From NCBI GenBank assembly GCA_963971285.1, contig OZ020259.1, positions 5,952,001 to 6,016,000 of the forward strand: 64,000 nucleotides of DNA, in the 5' to 3' direction. This stretch comes from Astropecten irregularis. Its lineage: Eukaryota; Echinodermata; Asteroidea; Paxillosida; Astropectinidae. The notes under the pieces were generated by a model. That model ran no database searches, had not been told where the DNA came from, and saw nothing but the letters and a program-made list of their open reading frames with translations. Position numbers and translations under genes: made by a program. Below, in pieces: positions 52,610 to 63,754 of this stretch; the stretch's first letter is position 1; each line of letters opens with the position of its first letter.

Positions 52610-53069
52610 AGGCACAAGCGATTTTCACGATTCATGACTTAAGATTTGAACCTAACCTTTGTCTGTGTATTTGAAGCGCCCAGTTTGTTTGAAATTATGA
52701 AAGTTGTTCAACAATGAGTTACTGTAGGAACAAATGGAAGATGAAGACGCAGAAAGAAACCCATGACATTGACTTGGAAAAAAAAATCTAGGAGACAAGC
52801 CAAAAGCAGATCAATGATTGCAAACACATGCACTTACTCTTCTTTTTTTTTCTCTGTGTGTGTGAGAGAGAAAAAAGGGGGGAAAAGCATGATATAGAAA
52901 TGTCTTGAAACCCGGAGGACAAGTTAGCGAGCTTCTCCTGTTACATGGCTGGGTCTTATTGATTTTAAAGGGATACTTCGGTCGGGTAAATAGCGGTGGG
53001 GGTTGGTTTGCGTCAGCTTTAATCTAGTCAGTGGTGTACTACTGTACCTGGGGCTAACTTTTTTTTGGT
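52610..53069. other. Unique island, no gene seen
   Basis: GTGTGTGTGAGAGAG run near 52855; otherwise unremarkable. Confidence 0.3.
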
Positions 53070-53800
53070 AGAAGGGGAGGTAAGGGTTTGTTAGTGTGGT
53101 TGTTGAGCGGCCGATTGACCGATTGAAGGGTTGGGGTTTAGGACGCCGGTCAGTGAATGTCCAGTGGGGAAGGGTTTGTTTATGTGGCCGTTGTGCGGCC
53201 GATTGACCGATTCAGGAGTGAATGTCCAGTGGGGGAAGGGTTTGTTAGTGCGGCCGATTGACCGATTGAAGGGTTGGGATTCAGGACACTGGTCAGTGAA
53301 TGTCCAGTGAGGGAAGGGTTTGTTAGTGTGGCTTTAGTGCGGCCGATTGTCCGATTGAAGGGTTGGGATTCAGGACGCTGGTCTGTGAATGGCCAGTGGG
53401 GAAGGGTTTGTTATTGTGGCCGATGTGGGGCCGATTGACCGATTCAGGAGTGAATGTCCAGCTGGGGAAGGGTTTGTTAGTGCGGCCGATTGACCGATTC
53501 AAGGGGTTGGGATTCAGGACGCTGGTCAGTGAATGTCCAGTGGGGAAGGATTTGTTAGTGTGGCGGTTATTTGGCCGACTGATCAATCCATGTCTGGGGG
53601 GAGGACGCTGGTCAGTCAATGGAGCTCCAGCTGGGAAGGGTTTGCTAGTGTGGCCGATGTGCGGCCGATTGACCGATCCGTGGTGTCTGGACGATGGTCA
53701 GTCAATAGAGCTACAGCAGGGAAGGGTTTGCTAGTGTGGCCGAAGTGTGGCCGATTGACCAATCCTGAGGGGTTGAAAACCAGGACTCTGGTCAGTGAAT
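53070..53800 (+). repeat. ~90-120 bp GC-rich tandem repeat
   Basis: GGGAAGGGTTTGTTAGTGTG, GCGGCCGATTGACCGATT and GACGCTGGTCAGTGAATG recur about eight times from 53075 to 53795, with units of unequal length. Frames through it are repeat artefacts. Confidence 0.9.
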
Positions 53801-54339
53801 GGTCTTCAGAGAGTAGAACCGGCTTTGTGGCCTTAAAAATAAATGAATGAAAAATTCTTGATCGGTTTCTTGAAATTGCATCATGTACATGTATGTGTGG
53901 GGGTGGATTTACGCAGCTTGTTGGCGGATGGGGACTTGCCCCAAGTTATGTGTGTCCTCATCAACCCTGCACTTAACTATCAAACCAATTTCTTCTTACC
54001 TACTTCCAACCTACATTAGACCTACGCCCACCCATTGGGAAAATCAATCTTTAAGCCCTGTATAATAATTGAGCACTTTGTACAAAATGAATTTCAAAGA
54101 CAACTACATGTAGGTTTTCTTTTTGTCGGGGAGAGGGGTTTCAATTTCAGGCTTGCATGTTTTCCTCGGATCAGCTGATTTCCTCTTCTTTTTTTTCACT
54201 TCACTCTTATGCCATTGAAAAGTGAAAAACACTGTACAAAGTATGGTAAAGATTGGAATTTACTCATTTTTTGTTACCGGTAAGTCCAAGTTGCATGCCC
54301 GCAATTTTGTATTCTTTAATTTTAAGTTACACATGTACA
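53801..54339. other. No gene seen
   Basis: Unique-looking. Confidence 0.3.
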
Positions 54340-54514
54340 ATAGCACTCCGCACTTGCGCAAAAATAGCAACACCGGATCTCAGACAAATTACATTGCAAC
54401 CATGCAAACGTGTGGTATGTGCGCGTCCATGTATGGTGTACACTACGTGTGTGAGTCAATGTTTGTCCGACATCCGGGTCTCGTGTGACGTCATTAGTGC
54501 GGAGCGCTATTGTA
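54340..54514 (+). mobile_element. Family I element, intact
   Basis: AATAGCACTCCGCACTTGCG to ATTAGTGCGGAGCGCTATTG. Contains the uninterrupted GTACACTACGTGTGTGAG, the paralogous empty site of the J insertion at 38558. TGACGTCA at 54486-54493. Confidence 0.85.
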
Positions 54515-54862
54515 CAGTAAGAACATATTGAGTACCGGTAATTTGTTTTTGATGATACAATACTTTGGAATAAAATAAATGTACTTTTCTGTTGTCACAT
54601 GATGTGGTCAACGGTAGAGATCGCGACGTTTTGCACGAAAACTGCAATACTTCATCAGGCGATGGCAGAAGACACGTTTGTGCTCCTTATATTCGGCTCC
54701 AGTGGAAACAAGGCGCTGTACTGTGATTGGGCATTGCGGCGGTGCGTGATGTAGGATGATTGGCCCCTGCCGCTGCAAAAACTCCTCCTTGTTTTAAACG
54801 TTCTGAAAAATTCTGTCTTGTACTTTGTTTGGCCAACCAACCATCCAACCAGCCATCCAACC
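54515..54862. repeat. CTTCATCAGG-type retroelement-tail-like text
   Basis: 54604-54665 (GAGATCGCGACGTTTTGCAC, AATACTTCATCAGGCGATGG) resembles the ends of families P and Q: CTGATGAAG on the minus strand, but with CAAAA in place of GAAA. Flanking sequence is unassigned. CCAACCAACCATCCAACC is a short repeat at 54831-54860. Confidence 0.35.
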
Positions 54863-55094
54863 CTGCTTAGCACAAAAAACTTGCTAACCATGAAATTTAG
54901 ACAGTCTTAACAAAATCAGGATTAACGACCAAATTTCCATGTGTTGTGTATTGCTTACAATTGTTCTTCAAATGGCTGTTGTTTGCTGACCATGAATATC
55001 AAATGGGATTTTTTCAATGGTGGTTTGTTTTATTGAGCTAGACATTTTGTGCTAAGCAGTTGTTTTGTGCTGAATAGCTCCATGAAATTGGCCA
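54863..55094 (+). mobile_element. Family A MITE, left end trimmed
   Basis: Begins CTTAGCACAAAAAACTTGCT and ends GCTCCATGAAATTGGCCACAG. The GGGGCCAATTTC start is missing. Confidence 0.75.
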
Positions 55095-56020
55095 CAGTAT
55101 CCTTGATTTCATCCCAAACTGGGACGACATTGGACTAGCTCAGACTGAGGCTGTGTCCGAAACAGGCTTCCAGAGCTACATGTACGTCTAGGTCTATTGT
55201 CTTGGTGTCTCCACGTATTTCCAATGGAGCGAAGACCTAGACCTAGCACTTGACAACAGATTCAGATGCAGCCTTAGTAATCATCAAACTACATCTCCCA
55301 GAATCCCCCTTTAATGACGATTGCCTCCTAACCAAACTTCGCAGATCCGTGGCGACAAAACCGCGATGGACGTCAGTGCCGGCGTTAATTTATCAGCCCG
55401 CTTGGCGGACATTGACGAGGCGATCGTGTGAAGTTTTTCATCATTAGGGAGAACAAGCAGTCATGTCCCAAGGCTCTGAAAATATTGATAAAATGGATGC
55501 CCTCGCTCATGAGGCATTCTTCTTTTAATGAATACCTTCCTCTTCTTCTTCTTCTTCTTCTTCTGGGTCTTTTTCTTCGTTCTGGTTTTTTTTTCGTTTC
55601 ACTGCAATTATGTCCACACTAAACAAAAACCAGGTAGAGACATGTTATTGACGTTTTTGGAATCATTTCTCTTCATTTTTATCGATTTGTTTTTCTCGTT
55701 GAATTCATTGATTAAATTTCATTATTAATTTTTCTTTTGTGTTTTACAGGTGTAGTTCTGTCTTGAAATAAAAATTTAAGCAAGTTGGGAAAACTGAGTT
55801 GATTTGAATCGAATGCATATGTGCAGCTTTGGGCAAAACTCAAATTGAACTTTGTTTTTTTTGTCACTTTATACCCCAAATTTGACCAACCATTTTTTAT
55901 TCCACTTCCAAAACGTGCTTCCCACCTTGTTTTCATTTATACTTGAGTCAGTAGAATTTACGTTTTTTGGCCCAGTTGGTGAAATTTAGACAGTTGTACA
56001 AATTTTGCTCAAAAATTGAT
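55095..56020. other. Unique island, no gene called
   Basis: TTCTTCTTC run at 55537-55563. 55170-55250 has an inverted CTAGGTCT...AGACCTAG pair. 55250-55440 is slightly GC-richer but lacks a recognisable exon. Confidence 0.35.
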
Positions 56021-56024
56021 TGCC

Positions 56025-56407
56025 TTTTTAAAAGGTATGATTGGTTTAAGGTCACAGAACAGCACTCACACTTTGTCTGATCCAACATACACTGTACACA
56101 TGCATATATGAAATGATAAACCTCTGAAAATTTGAGCTCAATTGGACATGTATCTGAGTCAGGAGAAAATAGCAAAACCCCAGCTCAATTTTACCTGTAT
56201 AACATAAAGAATTGTGTAGATCTTACCGCGAGATCAAAACTGTTTTCAGTCTTTCTTTGACTAATTTCTGGATAAATACACCATTTCAAGCAAAAAAATT
56301 TTAACGGTATGTTTCTACCAGCACCATCTTCACACCCCAAAATTTATGTAAATTTGTGATCATTTCTGTTTGGGTATGTAACCAATCATGTACTGTACCA
56401 ATAAAAG
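56025..56407 (-). mobile_element. Family E element
   Basis: AAAAGGTATGATTGGTTTAA, GAGCTCAATTGGACATGTAT, centre GATCTTACCGCGAGATC, shared module in reverse, end ATGTACTGTACCAATAAAAG. Confidence 0.75.
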
Positions 56408-56415
56408 GTTGGACA

Positions 56416-56685
56416 AATAGAGGGTGTGCAGTCACGTGATCAGGACGCCATTTTGGACGGCAACGCTGTACACATGTATAATGCACATACGTACAGTGTA
56501 TGTAACCCACATGTGTTCGCCTAGATTGCAAATCAACCGGACGCGTACGCAGACGCAGAAGTGCGTGCATATAATGATGCTGTCTGGTACGTACGCGTGC
56601 GCGCATACGCGACGTGCGTGCGTACGTGTGCCGTCCAAAATGGCCGATAAGCTGTCAAGTGCAGTCACGTGCACGCTCTCTATAG
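56416..56685. mobile_element. TIR element with alternating purine-pyrimidine core
   Basis: AGAGGGTGTGCAGTCACGTG at the left and TGCAGTCACGTGCACGCTCT at the right. CGCCATTTTGGACGGC is mirrored by GCCGTCCAAAATGGCCG. TA lies at both edges. The middle (56540-56630) is a run of ACGCGTACGCAGACGC and GTACGCGTGCGCGCATACGC text. No coding evidence. Confidence 0.7.
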
Positions 56686-57158
56686 GAACCAAATTTTCTG
56701 TAAATGATGTAATCTGGAACAGAAATGAAAGACAGTCTGACAGCTTGAAAGACGAATCCAATCATTGGTTCATTGCTCAGTTGGCGAAGCATAAATGATA
56801 CGAGCTTTGGCACTGTAATTTGAATGTACACTGACATACAGTACAGTCTGAATAATTTGTTTTCATTGGGCTAGCCGGCCGTAGCGAAGATTTACATTTG
56901 AATGAGATCATCGGAGTGTGATAGGTGTAGACGAATGCTCAAGCCACTGACCGATTTCGCTGCAAGCGGCTCAGGCGCTAAAAATATTGCCTGCTCGTTC
57001 GTTGGCCTTATCATCCTAGAAAAATGTGTCCAGAAGGACAGTCTTCCTTGTCTCAAGACAATCTTGTCCCTGAAATTGGCAGGAGACACCATTAAAGCAG
57101 CCCTAGGAGATTTCAAGAGATATCTAGACATGTCCTTGGACACATTCAGGATTCAACA
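56686..57158. other. Possible exon remnant, unassigned
   Basis: 56902-57158 is open on the plus strand (begins MRSSECDRCRRMLKPLTDFA) and open over nearly the same span on the minus strand. The plus frame has a CxxC start and an amphipathic Leu/Lys-rich second half, but I recognise no family. It stops where a family A element begins at 57159. Confidence 0.2.
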
Positions 57159-57402
57159 GGGGCCAATTTCATAGAGCTGCTTAAGCACCAACATTTGCTT
57201 AGGTACCAAAAACCTTGCTAATGGTAAATAAAAACAGTATGCCAGCTAAAACTCCTTGTGAATGTTATGGTCTGCAAACAATGGCCGAAAACAAGTCAAA
57301 AAGCAGTTATCATCGCATGAAAATTTGGTTGGTAATCCTGTTTGATCAAGGAAGACTTTTCAAGCGAATTTCGTGCTTAAGCAGCTCTATGAAATTGGCC
57401 TT
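57159..57402. mobile_element. Family A variant (AAGCACCAAAA type)
   Basis: GGGGCCAATTTCATAGAGCT to AGCAGCTCTATGAAATTGGCC. Interior AACTCCTTGTGAATGTTATG and CAAACAATGGCCGAAAACAA match 29718-29932. Confidence 0.8.
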
Positions 57403-57580
57403 AGATACATACATGTACATGTAGCTACAGAGGCAGTGCAACAACAATTAAACCTGGCATCAGAGCTCACTTTCCCATTCAGCATACATGTACATGTTTA
57501 TGAAGGGAGGTGGCAATGAAAATGATTTATTCGCATTTGAAGGCCGAATTTTAGAATAATTTCTATGCTACTGTACATGT
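57403..57580. other. No feature seen
   Basis: GTACATG-rich spacer. Confidence 0.3.
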
Positions 57581-57776
57581 AACGATACCATGACAATAAT
57601 AAATTACACACGTTATAAAGCGCTTAATGCTGGGTGAAGAGGAGTAATATATAACAAAGCATCTTGCCCAAGGATGCAAGCAGCACTAGCCCATGGCTGG
57701 ATTCGAACCCACAATCTGTAAATTGACCATGAGACATTTAGTACGACACGCCAGACCACTAGGCCACATCACCCTA
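57581..57776 (-). repeat. tRNA-derived SINE
   Basis: The minus strand reads GATGTGGCCTAGTGGTCTGG (A box), a long variable region, and GGGTTCGAATCCA (B box, 57698-57709). The tail has GCATCCTTGGGCAAGATGC and AAGCGCTTTATAACG, followed by TTATTATTG. Box spacing suggests a class II (Leu/Ser-like) tRNA ancestor. This is the clearest SINE here. Confidence 0.75.
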
Positions 57777-58475
57777 TTAATTGCATTCAATGAGCATGTG
57801 CTTTACATTGTGCATACACATTGTGCATGAAAATACATAAATGCACACATTATTTTTTAGGCGTAAAACTAAATAGCGATACATAATACAATGTATTTCT
57901 ATTGAGGTTTGCATAGTAACAGTGTAAAAGATGTATCAATCTCTCTTTAAAGAAGCTTTTTAAAAAAATGTGGCTTAGCCCACGGCAGTTTCTTTCCATC
58001 CCAACTATACCCCGAGGATCTCTCAGTTCGAATCCCACCGCGGGTGCGATTTGTAATTGGGTTGTCAGTCAACGACCGGATTCCGTGAGTTTTTCTCCGA
58101 TTAATTCTCCATGGTCTTTTTTTTCCCTTTTCCGCATCGCATCGGCAAAATTGACAATTTCCTTCCCTTGACTTGTCTCCAAGGGGCTTCTGTACGTAGG
58201 GTGATCGAGTTTGCTTTTTTTTTTCTAAAGATTCGTTTGCAGAATAATAAAATGAAGGGAGGAAAATTGCTCTTTTCAACTTCAAGCTCTTGCTGTCGTA
58301 CTCAGCGCTTGAACATTTAAGCCTACATATGTACATTTGCAGTACAAGTACTGCGTACAATTTTACTATTTATGGTTTATGTTTTTGCATTATATAAATG
58401 TATGCATTGTGCATTTCATTTTTTTTATCGCTGTGTGAGGATTTTTCTTTTGCTAGCGTGCAATTACAATCTCTT
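57777..58475. other. No gene called
   Basis: 58000-58330 is unique-looking, with overlapping short frames on both strands and no domain. Confidence 0.3.
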
Positions 58476-58995
58476 CAAAATCAGCTAAAAATTAACAAAA
58501 AATAACTCCAAAAGAACCAAAGAATTACAAAGAATCAATCAAAAATCAACCCAAAATCAACTGAAAATTGCCCATTAATCAACCAAAATCATTCAAAATC
58601 AACCAATGACCAACCAAATATCATTCAATGATCAACCAAAATTAAAAAATCAACTAAAATTGAAAAGCCAACCAATTATCAACGAAATATCATCCAGAAG
58701 ATCATCCAATGATCAACCACAATTGCAAAATCAACCAAAAGTGAAGAAATCAACTAAAATTGAAAAATCAACCAAAATTGAAAAAGCAACTGAAATTGAA
58801 AAAATCAACCAAAATTGAAAAATTTGAAAAATCAACCAAGATTGAAAAGTCAACCAATGATCAACCAAACATCATCCAAAAAATCATCCAATGATCAACC
58901 AAAATTGAAAAATCAACCAAAAGAGGAAAAATCAACCAAAATTGAAAAAAATCAACCAAAAATGAAAAATCACCCATTAATCAATCAATAACATA
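58476..58995 (+). repeat. ATCAACCAAAATTGAAAA low-complexity tandem region
   Basis: Irregular units of AAAATCAACCAAAATTG and CAATGATCAACCAAA, 12-30 bp, over about 500 bp. The Asn/Gln/Lys/Ser frame is a repeat artefact. Confidence 0.85.
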
Positions 58996-59318
58996 ATTAA
59001 GCAATAATCATTCAGGAAAGGCACGCAACACTCTTGATGACTTTAATACCACACAGAGGGTACACCGGTCAGGGATGACTCAGTTTCAGACGATATTAAC
59101 TTGGCTCATCTTCAGGAGCAGCCGACAAAGAAAATTGAGGTCAAATTGAGGACAAGCTGTCACGGAGTGCTGAAGCGCGTCAGGAAATTTGTTCTAGGTT
59201 TTAAAGATGCAATCTTATTATGAGAAACAAGATATATGGAAATGAATAAGAAGGAAGGCATATGCTTTGTTTAGGAGACGGTGTAACCATGTAGGAAGTT
59301 CTGTTGAGGATTCTGACA
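58996..59318. other. No gene; tail-like motif
   Basis: 59040-59110 (GGCTCATCTTCAGGAGC) resembles the CTTCATCAGG-type motif. Nothing else recognised. Confidence 0.3.
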
Positions 59319-59857
59319 ATGGGAATGTTCAGACAGCGTGTTAAATTCGCTAAAACAACTGTTTTAACCCGATAGGTTTTTAATAGCAATATGTGTCTGG
59401 ACGCTCTATTAAAAACAGTTTTATATCTAAAACAGATCGGTTTTATCCGTCGCTAAAACACCAAAGTTAAAACTGCTCGGGAGGAGGGTGTAGCGCTTAA
59501 AACCGATCGAGTTTACTGCTAAAACGCTGTCGGGACAGAATAACTTTCCGACATCCTGTTTCAGTGCAGAGAAGCCTGGCAGCTGGTTACGTAACCCATG
59601 TTGTTATGCACTTGTTTATATTCAACACACAGATAAATCCGCTTGCTTTATTTTATAACTGGAAGCCCGTACGGGGTCAAGGCACAGTGCATGACCTCTT
59701 AAAACCAAAAATAAAACCGATCTGTTTTAACTGCAAACAGTAAAACGCTGTATGGACACAACTTAATTTTAACTTATGACTTACCACCCGCGGTTGCCGA
59801 GCGGTTTAACTCAATTGGTTTTAAATAAAAGGTTGTGTGAATGTACCCTGAGATGGT
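59319..59857. mobile_element. Family M foldback, AAAACCGAT-rich
   Basis: ATGGGAATGTTCAGACAGCG at the left and TGTGTGAATGTACCCTGAG at the right. The interior is full of inverted TAAAACCGATC and GATCGGTTTTA words. The 16-bp GTTGAGGATTYTGACA flanks both sides (59303-59318, 59858-59873; one mismatch). Confidence 0.65.
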
Positions 59858-60152
59858 GTTGAGGATTTTGACAGATTGGTCATGACCTTCCACAGACCTT
59901 CCCTGTCAAGCATCCAGCTCTCATCATCCTTGAAAAGAATTTCTAGACGGTGCGAAAGAGGATGCCTTCTCTGGAATGTCGGCTTTGCAATGAGGCGTGA
60001 CAACATCGTCTTCCCGAGAACAGTCGGTCTGAGTGTACTGACCCGAACCTGTGATGAAAAACATCTGCTGCGTTTGCGGAACCACTTGCTTCGTAGCTGA
60101 CACTAGTTTTGTCTGTCGCCAATTTGGCTTACTCGTCAATGATCCATTACTA
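59858..60152. other. No gene called
   Basis: Both strands are open over much of 59876-60169 but show no recognisable domain. Confidence 0.25.
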
Positions 60153-60631
60153 TGGCTATGTTCAGACACTGTACTCGGGAGAAAGGTCTACCCTTTGCGG
60201 TACGTCACAGCGGGAGGAAAACATTTTGTCTCAAACCCCTTGTGTTCATGCTATGCAGGGTTATTAAAACTGAAAACGGTCTATCTCTGGTGTTTAGAGG
60301 TCTCTCGTGTCGCATAACTCGGTATAACTCCGAAACCGAACTTCCCTAATAATTCACAAGTAGTGACATAAATCACCATTGAGGTATGCAGTTCTGCTCA
60401 CGGGCAAGCTAAACTGGATGTGGTTGAGATAGACCGTTCAGATGTCTTAAGGCACATTTGTAGACCAGTCTATGTAGTCTAGACCATCCCTCCTCGGCGG
60501 TCTAAGTTTTCGAAGACCAATTTTCGCACCCAAAACAGTCTATCATAGACCGTTCAGACACAAGTAGGTAGACCCTTTTCGGTTTAAACCGAAGATAGAC
60601 CACTTTTAGTACTGCGTCTGAATGCCCCCCT
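60153..60631. mobile_element. Family M2 foldback, TAGACCGTTCAGA-rich
   Basis: TGGCTATGTTCAGACACTGT at the left and AGTACTGCGTCTGAATGCCC at the right. TAGACCGTTCAGA occurs twice inside (near 60430 and 60549). Subterminal TGTTCAGACA is shared with family M. Confidence 0.65.
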
Positions 60632-60649
60632 TGTACCTGTACTGGGGTC

Positions 60650-60792
60650 GATTTCACAAAGCCCTACGATCGATCGTAACTCCAGTTACGAAGTATAATC
60701 CATCATATCCTACGTAGGGCTGCAATACATCATACTGTACAAGTCCTAAGATTGATAGTAAGTTACGATGAGTTTGGTGAAATTCACTCTAA
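60650..60792. mobile_element. Family C foldback element
   Basis: GGGGTCGATTTCACAAAGCC to GTTTGGTGAAATTCACTC. Interior CTACGATCGATCGTAACTCC and CCATCATATCCTACGTAGGG. Related to 45925-46070. Confidence 0.7.
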
Positions 60793-61344
60793 CTGTGTCA
60801 TTTGGAAAAATCTTTTACTATAAATACTGATGCTTGCATTGCATTGCATTATACAATGCTAATTACTATTGACCTTCCTAGCGTTATATACATTACATGT
60901 ACTCTTGCTTGTTCGGCGCAGCCCTTGACGATCTCATTACCATTAAGCGAGTTTTAGTCAACAGAACACTTACGGCCCATTCTTAAGGACAGCGATCGCG
61001 CACGCAGAACACTTGACCCGTCGTTAGTGCACTTGCAGTGGGTATTGCTGTACATGCTCGCCATCCGTACTGTACACTGTACATGCATGCAGAGAGAGAT
61101 TTCACGTCTTTTTAATGGAGGTGTATAAAGTACATATTCTTGAACTTCTAGTATGCGTCTAAATATTGAAGGCTTCTGAAGTACTTCTCTCAGAACTTCA
61201 AAGATTGATATTACCTATGGAGCTCCATATGGTCGTGTATAATTTTTTCATGATTTTTGAGATGATAGTTATAAATGGAAATAGTGGTATGTATAAATCT
61301 GCATCATTTTAAAACCTTCTTGATTGATTTTCTATCAGTTTTGA
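60793..61344. other. No gene seen
   Basis: Unique-looking spacer. Confidence 0.3.
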
Positions 61345-61440
61345 AGAAAAATCATCAAATAACCACAAGGGAAACTGACAGGCCGTATTCAGCTCTTTGA
61401 GTGATCCCCTCATGTACTGTTTCTCAGGTTGCAGCATTGC
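61345..61440. repeat. Family S fragments joined in opposite orientations
   Basis: CATCAAATAACCACAAGGGA reads in one direction, while CTCTTTGAGTGATCCCCTCA and GCAGCATTGCTAATGC read in the other relative to 23707-23990. This marks a rearranged junction. Confidence 0.5.
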
Positions 61441-61457
61441 TAATGCTGAGCGTATCT

Positions 61458-61833
61458 TAAAAGTATAATACATTATTGGTAAAGGTCTCAGAACAGCAAT
61501 CACACTTTTATTTGTCTTATCCAGCATGTACATGAAATGATAAACCCGTGAACATTTGACCTCAATCAGACATCTGAGTCACGAGAAAACTGCGAAAACC
61601 TGACTCAATTTTTCTTATAAAATATAAAGAATGGTTTTGATCTTACTCCAAGATCAAAACTGTTTCCGGTCTTTGTTTGACTCATTTCTAGATAAATTAA
61701 TACACCATTTCAGGCAGAGACATTATAACTGTATGTTTCTACCATCACCATCTTCATACCCTGTAAGTTATAGCTAAATTCTGTGAAGATTTCTGTTTTG
61801 GTCTGCCACCAAAAGTATGATTGTATCTTTAAA
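61458..61833 (-). mobile_element. Family E element
   Basis: TTAAAAGTATAATACATTAT, centre GATCTTACTCCAAGATCAAA, shared module (TCTTCATACCCTGTAAGTTA), end AGTATGATTGTATCTTTAAA. The shared-module end resembles the D terminus. Confidence 0.75.
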
Positions 61834-62029
61834 ACGAAGAAAGACGAAAGAAAACACCACCTACTGTACATGTGGACACATGAAAAGGTCTAGGATGAGC
61901 TTGGATAGTGCTTGCAAGGTTGTAACAACTCAGGAAAAACAAATGCCCAGGGATAACATTTGATCCTGTAGAATGTTTTCATTGGTTGCCTCATTGATTT
62001 CTCAGAGTAGAGAGAGAGAGAGGGAGACG
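61834..62029. other. No feature seen
   Basis: GAGAGAGAG run at 62009-62020. Confidence 0.3.
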
Positions 62030-62157
62030 GAGTGAAGTGTCTCGAAGATGGTTGGATTGAGACTTGCAAGGTTGATGGAGTTTAAAGAGGAGGTAGTAGC
62101 TTCAAATCACTGTCCCTCATATCTGTGTGGTGTTTGTCTCTTTGTGAGAGAGTAAAG

Positions 62158-62290
62158 CAATGGAAGACTTTGGAGAACCGGTCTTCAAGTCAACAGCGCA
62201 CGCGCAAACCATATGTGCGCAATTGTGAGCATGCGCACATTGTTTTGCGCGTGCATGCGCTGTTGACCGGTTCTCCAAAGTCTCCCATTG
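62158..62290. mobile_element. Foldback insertion in the satellite
   Basis: CTTTGGAGAACCGGTC...CAACAGCGCACGCGCAAA is mirrored by TTTTGCGCGTGCATGCGCTG...GACCGGTTCTCCAAAG. It sits between AGTAAAGCAATGG and the ACTTCGTACATG... part of a unit. Confidence 0.7.
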
Positions 62291-63159
62291 AAAACTTCGT
62301 ACATGCAAAATGGCTTTCTCAGACAGAAGTGTCTGGAAAAAGGTTGGATTGGGACTTGCAAGGTCCACGGATGAAGTTATGGTTTAAAGTGAAGATGGTA
62401 GTTTCAAACCACTGTATCCAAGATCTGTGTTGTGCTTACAATCTAGAGTCTCTTCGTGAGAGAATAAAGCAGTTGAAAACTTTTTAGAAACAAAATGGCT
62501 TTCTCAGAGAGAGTTAAGTGTCTACAATGGTCTAGTAAATGGTTGGAGTGAGACCAGGAAGGCCGATGAAGTTAGGGTTTAAAGAGGAGTTGGTAGTTTC
62601 CGGCAAACAACTCACTGTATCTCATATTTGTGTCGTGCTTACTGGAGTCTCTTTGTGAGAAAGAAAGTAAAGCAATTTCCAATTTCTTATTACAAAATGG
62701 CTTTCTCAGATAGAAGTGTCTGGGAAAAAGTTGGATTGGGACCTCGAAGGTTGATGAAGTTAGGGTTTGAAGAGGAGGTGGTATTTTCAAACCACTTTAT
62801 CTGTGTACTGCTTACTAACAGAATCTTTTTGTGAGAGAGTTGAGCAATTTGTAGCGCTTACTGGAGTCTCTTTGTGAGATAGTAAAACAAGTGATAACTT
62901 CTTTCGTACAAAATGACTTTCTCAGAGAGAAGTGTCTTGGAATAGGTTGGATTGAGACTTGCAAGGTTGATGGAGTTAGAGTTTAAAGAGGAGTTGGTAG
63001 TTTCAAACCACTCAATCTTATATCTGTTTACTGCTTACTAGCAGAGTTTCTTCGTGAGAGAGTAAAAAGGATTTAAAGAGAAGGTGGTAGTTTCAAACCA
63101 CTGTATCTCATTTCTCTCTGGTGCTTACATATAGAGTCCGTTTGTGAGCGAGTAAAGCA

Positions 63160-63352
63160 ATAGCAATCCGCACTTGCGCTAAAAATAGCACTGGATCTCA
63201 GACAAACATTGCAACCATGCAAACGTGTGGTGGGTGTGCTTGTGTGCATGCATACGTGTGCATGCATGAAAAGTTTGTCTGACATCCGGAGATTTTGTAC
63301 AGGCGCGCGCTGGCCAAATCACTCGTGGGACGTCATTAGTGCAGAGCGCTAT
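63160..63352 (+). mobile_element. Family I element inserted in the satellite
   Basis: AGCAATCCGCACTTGCGCTA to GACGTCATTAGTGCAGAGCG interrupts the unit text AAAGCAAT|TGACAACTTC. Its TGACGTCA is mutated to GGACGTCA. Confidence 0.8.
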
Positions 63353-63754
63353 ATTGACAACTTCTTACACACAAAATGGCTTTCTTAATAGAGAGAAGTG
63401 TCTGGGAAAAGGTTGTTTTGAGACTTGCAAGGCCAATGAAGTTAGGGTTTAAAGAGGAGTTGGTTCAAACCACTGTACCTGTATCTGAGTCTCTTTGTAA
63501 GATAGTAAAGCAATTGGCAACTTCTTACATACCAAATGGCTTTCTCAGAGAGAAGTGTCTGGGAAAATGTTGGATTTAGACCGGGAAGGCCGATGAAGTA
63601 AGGGTTTAAAAGGAGTTGGTTCAAACCACTTTTCATGTATCTGATGTTTTTGTTGTGCTTACTGGAGTCTCTTTGTGAGAGAGTAAAGCAATTGACAACT
63701 TCGTGGACATGTTCGCGACTTCACGTATGTTTGCGCAAGTGGAACACACCCCTG

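Larger units (their letters stand above)
62030..63715 (+). repeat. ~200-bp tandem satellite, about eight units
   Basis: Unit: TTTCAAACCACTGTATCTCA, GAGTCTCTTTGTGAGAGAGT, AAAGCAATTG, ACAAAATGGCTTTCTCAGAG, GAAGTGTCTGGGAAAAGGTT, TTAGGGTTTAAAGAGGAGTT. Starts are near 62101, 62402, 62598, 62790, 63001, 63091, 63465 and 63621. Unequal spacing reflects internal deletions and two insertions. Confidence 0.9.

Noticed and set aside
53323-53850. Frames of 98-123 codons
   Set aside because: They lie wholly in the GC-rich tandem repeat and are open in several frames.
57690-57776. Possible Leu/Ser tRNA gene
   Set aside because: Boxes are preserved, but it is followed by a SINE-type tail and the variable region is too irregular.
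58606-58818. Asn/Gln/Lys/Ser-rich frame
   Set aside because: Translation of the ATCAACCAAAATTGAAAA repeat.
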